A stretch of 64,000 nucleotides of DNA from Gluconobacter kanchanaburiensis NBRC 103587 (GTDB lineage: Bacteria > Pseudomonadota > Alphaproteobacteria > Acetobacterales > Acetobacteraceae), in NCBI RefSeq assembly GCF_007988905.1, contig NZ_BJVA01000006.1, positions 62,001-126,000 on the forward strand. Reading direction: 5' to 3'. Within the stretch, counting starts at the first letter, position 1, and every line of letters starts with the position of its first letter. Below the pieces are notes generated by a model. It searched no databases. It had not been told where the DNA came from and saw only the letters and a program-made list of their open reading frames with translations. Of this stretch, positions 28,064 to 36,023 are shown in pieces. Made by a program: the position numbers and the translations under genes.

Positions 28064-28927
28064 ATGTCGGATCTTGAAGTTCCGGGTCTCGAGGTTCTGG
28101 CGCATCACGCCTGTTTCGACGGTTCACTCAGGTTCATGCGGCATCAGTCAGAGGCGCTCGGCGTGCCCGCGACCTTCGGTGTGTTTTTGCCGAAGCAGGC
28201 GCTGGCGGGGCAGAAGGTTCCGGTTATCCATGTGCTCGCCGGACTCACGGCGACGCAGGAGACGTTTCTCATCAAGGCCAATGCCCTGCGTTTTGCCGCC
28301 GAACACGGTATCGCTCTGGTCGCGCCCGACACGTCCCCGCGACATACGGGGATCGAGAGCGAGGATGACTCCTACGACCTCGGATCCGGGGCAGGATTCT
28401 ATATCGACGCCACCTCCGCTCCGTGGAGTCGTCACTACCGTATGGAAACTTATGTTGGGGAGGAGCTTCCGGCCCTGACGGAACGGCTTTATCCGCTGGA
28501 TGGTACCCGACGCGGCATCATGGGGCATTCCATGGGGGGCATGGGTGCGCTGATACAGGCGTTGAAATATCCAGGCCGTTGGAAGACGGTCTCGGCCTTT
28601 GCGCCGATCTGTCATCCGAGTACGGTTCCCTGGGGTCAGAAAGCATTCGATGCCTATTTCGGCGGTGATCCGGCAAAGTGGCAGAGCTGCGATCCGACTT
28701 TGCTTCTGCGGTCAGGACACACGCATCCCTCCACCATTCTCGTGGATCAGGGGCTGATGGACCAGTATCTGGCCGATCTGTGTCCCGACGCGCTGGAAGC
28801 GGCGGCAAAGGAGGGCAGGCAGGCGCTCGAACTGCGTCGTCATGCCGCATATGACCATTCCTACTGGTTCATACAGAGTTTCATTGCGGACCATCTGATC
28901 CACCATGCCAGAGGGCTTTTTGCGTGA
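28064..28927 (+). CDS. frmB: S-formylglutathione hydrolase
   Basis: Esterase-D family hydrolase that releases formate and glutathione from the FrmA product. The 287-residue alpha/beta hydrolase has the nucleophile Ser156 in GHSMGG, an Asp in VDQGLMDQY and a His in AYDHSYWFI. HVLAGLTATQETF and DTSPRHTGIESEDDSYD are close to the characterised family. It starts two bases after frmA and its stop overlaps the next gene's GTG by four bases. Confidence 0.95.
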   Translation: MSDLEVPGLEVLAHHACFDGSLRFMRHQSEALGVPATFGVFLPKQALAGQKVPVIHVLAGLTATQETFLIKANALRFAAEHGIALVAPDTSPRHTGIESEDDSYDLGSGAGFYIDATSAPWSRHYRMETYVGEELPALTERLYPLDGTRRGIMGHSMGGMGALIQALKYPGRWKTVSAFAPICHPSTVPWGQKAFDAYFGGDPAKWQSCDPTLLLRSGHTHPSTILVDQGLMDQYLADLCPDALEAAAKEGRQALELRRHAAYDHSYWFIQSFIADHLIHHARGLFA

Positions 28928-29688
28928 AGCGTTCTGTCCTTGTCGCTCTTTTCCTGCTGGGAGGCTGTGTCTCGCAGGCTCCGACGGGGCCTTCACTCAC
29001 GCCCAAGGCCCATACTGATTTCCGGCACGATACGCTGGCGCTGACCTGGCAGCCGGGGTTCTGCGCCACGGGCGGTGGGTGCGAGTGGGACCAGACGCAT
29101 CGGATCTCGATTGGTCTGCACGGCCTGTGGGCCTCGGAACCGCATGCTCTGGAGGCGCAGGGCGTGCCGGTGCAGGAATGGTGGTCGAAGGGGTGCGATC
29201 TCTACGACCATGACGATACCCCCCCGCAGCTCCTGCCGACAACGGTCGAGGCGCTGCGGGGTGTTGTGCCGCATCTGAAAAAGCCGCTTTACGTGCATGA
29301 ATACACCAAGCACGCCCGTTGCTTCGGTTATGATTCGGACCGTTTCTTCATCACGTCCATGGAAATGCGGGACCGGCTTGCTGCGTCGGCGTTCGGGGTA
29401 TGGCTGTCGCAGCAGGTGGGCTTTCAGGTCAAACGTGACGATCTTCTCGCCATGTTTGCGCGCCTGATGAACGTGCACGACGATCGGGCGCTTCAGGTTC
29501 GCTGCGAGCCGGCGCATAATGGACAGACGGTCCTGACGCAGCTCTGGTTCACGCTGGACCCGAAGAAGCTGTCGCGCTTCCCGTATGAGGGCGCTTATCT
29601 GTCCTCACCAGATGACCAGAATGGTTGTCCGGCTACGTTCCTCGTCCCGGGTTGGACCCTGTCGGGTCAGGCTGTTCAGCGGCCGTAA
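28924..29688 (+). CDS. RNase T2-family lipoprotein
   Basis: A 254-residue secreted endoribonuclease of the T2 family. The leader ends in a lipobox LGGC (Cys15), so the protein should be lipid-anchored. The two catalytic segments are IGLHGLWASEP (His66) and VHEYTKHARC (His125, Glu126, Lys129, His130); the second differs from the usual HEWxKHGTC but keeps the acid-base residues. It begins with GTG overlapping the frmB stop (GTGA), an odd partner for a formaldehyde pathway. Its last 13 bases overlap hisI on the other strand. Confidence 0.85.
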   Translation: MKRSVLVALFLLGGCVSQAPTGPSLTPKAHTDFRHDTLALTWQPGFCATGGGCEWDQTHRISIGLHGLWASEPHALEAQGVPVQEWWSKGCDLYDHDDTPPQLLPTTVEALRGVVPHLKKPLYVHEYTKHARCFGYDSDRFFITSMEMRDRLAASAFGVWLSQQVGFQVKRDDLLAMFARLMNVHDDRALQVRCEPAHNGQTVLTQLWFTLDPKKLSRFPYEGAYLSSPDDQNGCPATFLVPGWTLSGQAVQRP

Positions 29689-30086
29689 AGCTCTTCGGCG
29701 CTGATTTCGGGCTGCGCGGTATCGCGCAGTCCGTCCGGCGTTACGCCATGATAAAAACAGCTCCGCCGTCCGGTATGACAGGCCACGCCGGTCTGATCGA
29801 CGATCATGAGAATGGCGTCCATATCGCAGTCGAGCCGCGCTTCGATCAGTTTCTGCTGCTGTCCCGAAGTTTCACCTTTGCGCCAGAGCTTCTGGCGGCT
29901 GCGAGACCAGTAACAGATGTGGCCTGTCAGCAGCGTCTCGCGCAGGGCGTCCGCATTCATCCAGGCCAGCATCAGCACCATGCCGTCAGGGGCCTGTGCG
30001 AGGGCGGAAATCAGGCCATTCGCATCGAATTTTACCTGTGCAAGGATTTTATCAACGATTGCGAGAGGTGGTGGGGCATAGGTCAT
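29676..30086 (-). CDS. hisI: Phosphoribosyl-AMP cyclohydrolase
   Basis: Opens the adenine ring of phosphoribosyl-AMP in histidine biosynthesis. The 136-residue stand-alone protein has the metal-binding segment DCDMDA, WSRSRQKLWRKGETSG (highly conserved substrate loop) and the zinc cysteines in VACHTGRRSCFY. The HisE pyrophosphohydrolase domain is not fused. Its 3' end overlaps the convergent RNase T2 gene by 13 bases, and it starts 12 bases after the ygfZ stop on the same strand. Confidence 0.95.
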   Translation of the reverse strand: MTYAPPPLAIVDKILAQVKFDANGLISALAQAPDGMVLMLAWMNADALRETLLTGHICYWSRSRQKLWRKGETSGQQQKLIEARLDCDMDAILMIVDQTGVACHTGRRSCFYHGVTPDGLRDTAQPEISAEELYGR

Positions 30087-30098
30087 AATGGTTTGTCC

Positions 30099-30911
30099 TC
30101 AACGCTTGTCGTCGGGGAACCAGGCGGGCCAGTCCACGGAAAGCGATGCGCCGTTACATGTCAGATCGTTGGAAGACCAAGCGTCTCGTCGCAGCATGGC
30201 GATGGCGCGTTTTCCGCTGTGCGAACGGATGTCTCCGACCTCGCGTTCTCCTGCGACGATCAGGCCGCCCTGTTCCGGGAAGACTCCGTCCGTGAGAACC
30301 ACAGGCAACAGACGGCGTTTGACGAGGCCGCGATAATGGGTGCGGGCGGTAAGTTCCTGCCCCATGTAGCAGCCCTTTTTCCATGAAACGCCGTGCAGTA
30401 GGTCCATGTCGGCTTCCAAAGCCAGTGTCTGTTCGGGCTCAAAATCCATGATATCCGGCAGGCCCAGCGTGAGGCGGCGCTCCAGAAATTCGGTAGGGGT
30501 TTCACCGGCCTGATCCGTTCCGGTCACGATGGCTCGCCAACCCGCGCCGTCACACCGTGGATCAGGGGCATGGACCATCGTGTTGTCGGGCGGACCGGAC
30601 CGGTCTTCCGTGCCTGTGATGACACGTAGATCCGTTTTTTCGATCTGCACATCCGCGCGAAGCCGGAAGCGGGAGAGGCGTTTGACGAGCATATCGGCAT
30701 GGTCTGCCGCGCAATCCATCAGAATGCGGTCTGATCCGTTATAAAGAAAAAATTCGCTCAGCCAGCGGCCCTGTGGTGTGAGCAGCGCACTCCAGATGGA
30801 TTTTCCCACGGGCAGGCTCTGAATGTCGTTGGTGACAAGCCCTTGAAGGAAACTGTTTCGGTCCGCACCCGTAAAAGACAGGACGGCGCGGTGGGAGAGA
30901 GAATGGCTCAT
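30099..30911 (-). CDS. ygfZ: Folate-binding protein YgfZ (iron-sulfur cluster assembly factor)
   Basis: A 270-residue GcvT-like protein that helps assemble or repair 4Fe-4S enzymes with tetrahydrofolate. It has SFTGADRNSFLQGLVTNDI near the start and the diagnostic KGCYMGQELTART near residue 180, with the reactive Cys. I start at the ATG at 30911 (MSHSLSHR); the frame runs on to 31019, but that extra leader is Trp/Phe-rich and unlike the family. MiaB, a 4Fe-4S enzyme, is elsewhere in the window and is a typical client class. Confidence 0.9.
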   Translation of the reverse strand: MSHSLSHRAVLSFTGADRNSFLQGLVTNDIQSLPVGKSIWSALLTPQGRWLSEFFLYNGSDRILMDCAADHADMLVKRLSRFRLRADVQIEKTDLRVITGTEDRSGPPDNTMVHAPDPRCDGAGWRAIVTGTDQAGETPTEFLERRLTLGLPDIMDFEPEQTLALEADMDLLHGVSWKKGCYMGQELTARTHYRGLVKRRLLPVVLTDGVFPEQGGLIVAGEREVGDIRSHSGKRAIAMLRRDAWSSNDLTCNGASLSVDWPAWFPDDKR

Positions 30912-30955
30912 GTTTAAGACACCGCAGTTCCGACGGCTTTCAGTAAAACCACCGT

Positions 30956-30980
30956 AAATTGGAAAACGCCAAATTGGAAA
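30956..30980. repeat. Direct repeat AAATTGGAAA x2
   Basis: Two identical 10-base copies (30956-30965 and 30971-30980) are spaced 15 bases start to start, just upstream of ygfZ. The second overlaps the palindrome CCAAATTGG. They lie in the 304-base intergenic region between ygfZ and the sensor gene and could be a regulator binding site for ygfZ. Confidence 0.3.
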
Positions 30981-31106
30981 GCACCAGACCATAACGATGA
31001 AATCCATAAGCCGCCACATCCATGCGCTGCCATCCGCTTCAAACCGTGCCTCTGCCAGTTGTTATACCGGGCCGGGAGAAACCTGATCTGCTTCTGTAAA
31101 GAGTAG

Positions 31107-31155
31107 TTGCAGTTCATTGCAGCGGGTTGCAGTCATGCGTTACTCGGGGGATATT
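31107..31155 (+). promoter_or_regulatory. Triple TTGCAG repeat and candidate promoter of the MCE operon
   Basis: TTGCAG occurs at 31107, 31117 and 31127, an exact 10-base period that places the copies on one face of the helix. The third copy is 17 bases from GATATT (31150-31155), so it could double as a -35 element with GATATT as -10. The sensor gene's TTG start is 60 bases downstream. Apart from this and the AAATTGGAAA pair I see nothing else in the 304-base region 30912-31215. Confidence 0.45.
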
Positions 31156-31215
31156 GGCGCTGCGCGGCAGTATGGCCCTGGTCCGCGGCACTGCCCCAGT
31201 CCGGAGTGAAATACG

Positions 31216-33534
31216 TTGTCAGCCGCAGAAATTGTGGATCCCGCCCAGAGCCCGGCCAGTGACCGCCGTCGGATTTTTCAGATTTTCGGGCCGTTTGCTG
31301 GGGTTTTGCTCGTTATTGCCGCGATTACGGTAATCAGCTTCCACAACTACCAGATGACCCGTCGGGGAGCCATTTCCCTCTCCAACGACCTTCTGCGCAG
31401 TCAGCAGCGTTACGTTACGCAGGAAGTCAGCGACTATCTTGCGCCCGCATCTGTAGGGGCAGTGATTGCGCAGGATATGCTGCGCGATCCGCTGACGAAC
31501 GTTACACCCAACACGTTCATGCTCTACGGCCGTTCCATCCTGACGCACACGCCCCAGGTGGACAGTTTCTATATTGCCAATGATCAGAACCAGTTCTGGA
31601 TGATCACGCGGCATGGCAAGGACGGCTTCGAGCAGACGCATTTCCAGACGGATGATGGAAAACAGGTCTATCATCACGTCTATACGGACAAGGACGGAAA
31701 CATCACGGGGGAGGGCGCCGATCCGGCGGAAGGCTACACTGTCTTGACGCGTCCATGGTTTGCCAAGGCCGTCAAGCACCAGAATGATCCGGAGCGGGCG
31801 CTCCACTGGACGGATCCTTACGCCCATATTGCAACGCATCAGTTTATTATTACGGCGTCTCTGGCCTTTGATGATCATGATGGTCACAAGGCCGTTTTTG
31901 CCATCAATATTTCCCTGAACCAGCTCACCTCTTTTCTCAACAGTTTGCAGGTCGGTCGCAGCGGACAGGCCGTGATCGTCGACATGCATGGTCAGATCAT
32001 GGCGGGACACAACCTTGCTCCCGGTCAGGATCCCAGCACGTTCGATCCAGGTAATGTCTTTCTCGATCCCAAGACACAACCGGTCTTTACCCACGCGCTT
32101 AACCGTTTCCGCATCAAGGGGCCAGGAACGGGAGTGGTCCAGGCAAGGGGCAAGAGTTACGTCACGATTGCTTCCGAACTGCCGTTCGTCCATAGGCACT
32201 GGGTACTGCTTCTTAATGCGCCTGAAAGCGATTTCGCCGATTTCGCGCAGACAGCGCGGAAGCAGAATATCTGGTTTTCGCTTCTGATTGTTGGCCTCGC
32301 CTCGATCCTCGCTCTGGCGTTGGTGGCTCAGGGACGCCATGTGGAGCGCCTGCGCAAGAGACTGAGTCAGGGACGCGAACAGGTAAAAGCCGAAAATGCC
32401 TCGCTTCTTGAAATCGCGAGCACACCAAACCTGTTCGATTCTACACATGAAGTCCCCATCCTCACCGAAGCCCTGACTGCCCGGACTGGGGCACGGCGGG
32501 CCAGTCTGTGGCGTCTGCTGCCTGACGGGGACAGACTGCTCTGCGAGGACGCATTCGATCCTGCGCGAGACGTTCACAGTACGGGTGTCGAGATCAGCCG
32601 TCGCGAGAATACCAAGCTTTTCGAAGCTCTTGAGGAAGGCCATACGCTATCGGTCTCCGATGCGTCGCAGGATGAGCGCACACAGACCTTCCAGCGCGTC
32701 ATCATGCGGGCTGTGGGCGCCAGCAATCTGCTGTTCCAACCGGTCCGCAACGCGCACAGGACGGTCGGGGCCATCGTGCTTGAAGACCCGGCGCCGACTG
32801 ATGCGGTGGAGCATATCATCGCCATCGTGGCGTCTGTGGTTGCCCTGCGCTTTGCAAAGCCTCTTGATGCAGGAACTGGTGGTGCGAGCCAGGGTTTCGT
32901 GCTCTCCACCCAGAGACAGGAGACGCGGTTTGATGAAGGATTTCTGCTTGAGCCTGGTGTAGCGGACGGCGAACCCGTGGCGGCGGGTGTGTATCCGCAG
33001 GTTCCCGTCATGGTGATTTCCTTCGTCGATCCCTACGCTCCGGATCGAGACAGCATCACACGCGCCATGAGCGTTATCCGGACGCTCAGCCTCGAGATCC
33101 AGAAAATCGCTCGCAATAGCGGTCTTTTCTCGGTTCAAGTGGTCAGCAACCGGCTCGTGCTTGTGGGTGGATGTTCCCAGACGCCCGATCCATCCGCTGC
33201 CGTTCGCCTTGCGGATGCCGCAGTCTCTATCCGTGAAGCCTGCCTGTCTTCTCTCGCGGCCGCAGATCTGGATCCAGTATTCCGTATCGGTATGGATGTG
33301 GGGTCCGTCATGGCGTCCGAACTTGGAGAAGCACCGTCGGTCTTCAATATCTGGGGCGATGCGCTCAACGGTGCTGAACTGCTGACCGGGAGCGCCCCGG
33401 ATGCGGGTACGATCCAGGTTTCCGAGCAGGCTTATGTGATTCTGCGCGAACACTTCCTCTTTCGCGCACGAGGCATGTTCTACCTTCCCAATAGTGGCAT
33501 TACCCGCAGCTTCATTCTGGCCGGTCGTCGATGA
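31216..33534 (+). CDS. Membrane sensor with dCache, GAF and degenerate class III cyclase domain
   Basis: A 772-residue protein starting at TTG with GGAGTGA upstream. A membrane segment at about 20-42 is followed by a periplasmic dCache-like sensor (about 45-335), a second membrane segment (about 350-371), a GAF-like domain (about 400-555) and a C-terminal class III cyclase fold (about 585-772). FVDP keeps the first metal Asp (about 602) and WGDALNG keeps Asp and Asn (about 713-717). The second metal Asp is replaced (VVSNRL), and the Arg expected after the Asn is Leu (AELL). It is probably a non-catalytic signalling domain. Its stop overlaps the permease ATG by four bases. Confidence 0.8.
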   Translation: MSAAEIVDPAQSPASDRRRIFQIFGPFAGVLLVIAAITVISFHNYQMTRRGAISLSNDLLRSQQRYVTQEVSDYLAPASVGAVIAQDMLRDPLTNVTPNTFMLYGRSILTHTPQVDSFYIANDQNQFWMITRHGKDGFEQTHFQTDDGKQVYHHVYTDKDGNITGEGADPAEGYTVLTRPWFAKAVKHQNDPERALHWTDPYAHIATHQFIITASLAFDDHDGHKAVFAINISLNQLTSFLNSLQVGRSGQAVIVDMHGQIMAGHNLAPGQDPSTFDPGNVFLDPKTQPVFTHALNRFRIKGPGTGVVQARGKSYVTIASELPFVHRHWVLLLNAPESDFADFAQTARKQNIWFSLLIVGLASILALALVAQGRHVERLRKRLSQGREQVKAENASLLEIASTPNLFDSTHEVPILTEALTARTGARRASLWRLLPDGDRLLCEDAFDPARDVHSTGVEISRRENTKLFEALEEGHTLSVSDASQDERTQTFQRVIMRAVGASNLLFQPVRNAHRTVGAIVLEDPAPTDAVEHIIAIVASVVALRFAKPLDAGTGGASQGFVLSTQRQETRFDEGFLLEPGVADGEPVAAGVYPQVPVMVISFVDPYAPDRDSITRAMSVIRTLSLEIQKIARNSGLFSVQVVSNRLVLVGGCSQTPDPSAAVRLADAAVSIREACLSSLAAADLDPVFRIGMDVGSVMASELGEAPSVFNIWGDALNGAELLTGSAPDAGTIQVSEQAYVILREHFLFRARGMFYLPNSGITRSFILAGRR

Positions 33535-34355
33535 AAATGCCGCGGAACCTCGACCGGATCACCATGGTCCGGAGCATGCTTGTCCATCTGGGATATTTTT
33601 CCCGGACGCAGATGCGTTTTACCTTGATGATGATCGGGGCAGGCTGGGGAATTATGCGCGAAGCCGGGAGGCTGACGACATGGAGGCGTACGGTACGGAT
33701 TGAGTTCTGGGCTTCCCTGCATCAGGCTGTGGGGGGCGGCATTCTCAGTACGCTGGTGACGGCCGCTCTCACGGGGTTCGGGATCGTGGCGCAGACTGTC
33801 TACTGGTTGGGATTTGCCGGGCTGGCCCAGATGACGGGCTCCATTCTCTCCACCGTACTGGTGCGTGAAATCGCGCCTGTGTTGGTGGGAGTAATTCTTC
33901 TGGGGCGTTCGGGAATGCTGATGCTAACCGAACTCGGCACCCTGACGACGGGTGGGCAGATGCGCGCCATGACGGGCATGGGCGTTGACCCGTTCATTTC
34001 GTTTCTGGTGCCGCGTAGTCTTGCCATGACGATCAGCGGGTTCACGCTGGGCATGATCTTCAGCATGACTGCGCTCGTCGTGGGCTATGCTGTCTGTCGT
34101 GTTGAGGATGCGATCACGATGCCTATCTGGGCGTTCATGGATCAGGTGGCGGCCAGTGTGAAACCGATCGACTATTTCGTCATCCCTGCGAAATTCGTGT
34201 TCAGCGGTTATGCTGTGGGCGTTTGTTCGTGTCTTTCGGGGATGGACGTGACGACGGAGGATGATCTGGCAAGCATGTTGCCGCGTGGATTTGCGCGGGG
34301 AATGCTGTCGATCATGATCATCAACGTGGTTTTCAGTGTGTGCTTCGATGGCTGA
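33531..34355 (+). CDS. MlaE-type ABC permease
   Basis: A 274-residue inner-membrane permease of the MlaE/TrnD family that moves lipids in MCE systems. About five hydrophobic segments are visible (near 70-95, 100-125, 165-200, 220-240 and 250-272). The conserved LVREIAPVLVGVILLGRSG region and MTGMGVDPFISFLVPR, the coupling-helix-like stretch, are both present. It is coupled to the sensor upstream (ATGA) and overlaps the ATPase-like gene by eight bases. It looks intact, unlike its ATPase partner. Confidence 0.88.
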   Translation: MKMPRNLDRITMVRSMLVHLGYFSRTQMRFTLMMIGAGWGIMREAGRLTTWRRTVRIEFWASLHQAVGGGILSTLVTAALTGFGIVAQTVYWLGFAGLAQMTGSILSTVLVREIAPVLVGVILLGRSGMLMLTELGTLTTGGQMRAMTGMGVDPFISFLVPRSLAMTISGFTLGMIFSMTALVVGYAVCRVEDAITMPIWAFMDQVAASVKPIDYFVIPAKFVFSGYAVGVCSCLSGMDVTTEDDLASMLPRGFARGMLSIMIINVVFSVCFDG

Positions 34356-35067
34356 ACCCGATGATGTTTTCCCGGACTCGCTCGATGCGCGGTTGGACCT
34401 TGTTGATGCCCGGCCTCGTTTTGACGAAAGCGGTCTGGTCTCCAGCCGTTATAACCTGCGCCTCAATCCCGGAGAGTGCGCCCTGATCGAATGCAGGGAC
34501 ATGGGACAGGCCGCGCTTTTTGCCGATATGTGCGTTGGTCTGGTACCGCTCGATGATGGACATGTGCGGTGTATGGGGCTGGATTGGGCGGATCTGGACG
34601 AAAGACGCGCAAATGCCCTGCGCGGACGTATCGGTCGTGTCGTGATGACGGGTGGCTGGGTGGACCTTTATGGCACGCACATGAACATCCTGTGGCCGCA
34701 ACTGCATCATACCCGCACTCCTATTGCCCGGCTTCAGGCAGAGGCGGTGCATCTGGCCGTGAGGCTGGGTCTGCCGGGTCTGCCCGTCGTGCCGCCCGGA
34801 CGTCTGTCCACGATGGACCGGCAGCGGGCGGCCTGTGTGCGGGCGATGCTGGGGGAGCCGGCCCTGCTTCTTCTGGAGCATCCGATGGAAGGTGCGTCTG
34901 CGGGGCTGATGAATGCGTTTCTGTCTCTTGTGACGGACCTGCGGGATCGGGGATGCGCTGTCGTATGGCTCGCACCCGATGAAGCGGGATGGGGCAGGTA
35001 TGTTTCCAATGCCACCGTCCGGCTCAGGCTTTATGATGACGGACTGTTTTCGATGCGAGGTTCATGA
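34348..35067 (+). CDS. Degenerate ABC ATPase-like subunit (MlaF position)
   Basis: A 239-residue protein in the MlaF place, recognisable by its fold-level pattern but missing all catalytic motifs. Walker A reads ECRDMGQAA in place of a GxSGxGKS loop. The Q-loop Gln is Thr (VVMTGG). The signature reads LSTMDRQR. Walker B with its Glu reads LLLLEHPMEG in place of LLLDEPTAGLD, and the H-loop reads VVWLAPDE. The frame is open and lengths between motifs are normal, so this is a conserved pseudo-enzyme rather than a broken gene. The ATG at 34348 is preferred to GTG at 34336. Confidence 0.8.
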   Translation: MAEPDDVFPDSLDARLDLVDARPRFDESGLVSSRYNLRLNPGECALIECRDMGQAALFADMCVGLVPLDDGHVRCMGLDWADLDERRANALRGRIGRVVMTGGWVDLYGTHMNILWPQLHHTRTPIARLQAEAVHLAVRLGLPGLPVVPPGRLSTMDRQRAACVRAMLGEPALLLLEHPMEGASAGLMNAFLSLVTDLRDRGCAVVWLAPDEAGWGRYVSNATVRLRLYDDGLFSMRGS

Positions 35068-36023
35068 TGTTTCGCGTACGCCAGACCGAGACGGCCCGCC
35101 CACTCTTTCAGAACCGCTATGCGGATGAATGGGTCGGGCTTCTTGTGCTTGCCGCGATCGTCATGTTCGCTGTCGCGGTCGTGGAAGCGGGTTTTCTGCG
35201 TCAGTGGCTGACGCCCGAAAAGAAGCTTCATTTCGTTCTGCCGGAAAGCGGTGTGGCGGGGCTTGCCATCGGCAATGACATTGAAGTGATGGGGGTGCAT
35301 GCAGGCGAAATCCGGCGCCTTAAACTTAACGAGACAGGGCGGATGTATGCGGAAGGGGATCTGGATCCGCAATTTGCGAACTTCATCCGGCAGGACAGCA
35401 CAGCGGTCATCCGTCATCGGCTGATCGTCGCGGGAGCCAGTTACATTGAACTCGGGCGCGGCATGGGCAAACCGCTTGACTGGGATTATGCAGTGCTTCA
35501 GGCGAAGGTTGAAGCCAATCCAGCGGATGTCATTACCCAGACCGTGACGGACCTGCGTAACAAGCTCGTTCCCGCCATGAACAATGTCCAGGCGATCACG
35601 GCCCAGGTGAACGACATGCTGACGGATATGCGCAAGGGACAGGGCACCATCGGTGGCTTGCTTATGAAGGATGATGTCCTGAACAAGGCTAACGAGGCTC
35701 TGACGCATCTTGATGGTGTCATTGCTGCGCTCAGACCCATTGAAAAGCAGGCGGGAGGGGTTATGACGAAGGTCGACGGCACAATGGATAACGCGCGTGC
35801 CGCGACGGCCAGCCTGCGGCAGAGCATGCCGCAGGTTCAGCAGACCGTGGCTCATGCCAATACAGCCACGGCCCAGCTTCCGGCTCTGCTGGCGCAGGCG
35901 GAAGCGAGTGCGAGCAGTCTGCGCAAGTTGACCGATCAGTTGCGTGGACTGTGGCTTCTGGGCGGCGGGGGGACAAAACAGGAGCCTTCGCACCGTCTGC
36001 CAGCTCAGGCGATCACGCCATGA
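35064..36023 (+). CDS. MCE-domain lipid-transport protein (MlaD-like)
   Basis: A 319-residue protein with one N-terminal membrane segment (about 23-45), a single MCE domain (about 52-135, including GNDIEVMGVHAGEIRRLKL and the ASYIELGRG strand), and a long alpha-helical C-terminal region (about 160-300). MCE proteins form hexameric rings that carry phospholipids between membranes. The helical tail is far longer than that of E. coli MlaD and resembles the needle-like MCE proteins of alphaproteobacteria. It overlaps the genes on both sides by four bases. Confidence 0.88.
   Translation: MMFRVRQTETARPLFQNRYADEWVGLLVLAAIVMFAVAVVEAGFLRQWLTPEKKLHFVLPESGVAGLAIGNDIEVMGVHAGEIRRLKLNETGRMYAEGDLDPQFANFIRQDSTAVIRHRLIVAGASYIELGRGMGKPLDWDYAVLQAKVEANPADVITQTVTDLRNKLVPAMNNVQAITAQVNDMLTDMRKGQGTIGGLLMKDDVLNKANEALTHLDGVIAALRPIEKQAGGVMTKVDGTMDNARAATASLRQSMPQVQQTVAHANTATAQLPALLAQAEASASSLRKLTDQLRGLWLLGGGGTKQEPSHRLPAQAITP

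Noticed and set aside
31219-32643. 474-codon frame antisense to the sensor gene
   Set aside because: It is a shadow of the sensor frame in GC-rich sequence, with Arg/His-rich composition and no domain; the plus-strand gene has clear domains and a ribosome site.
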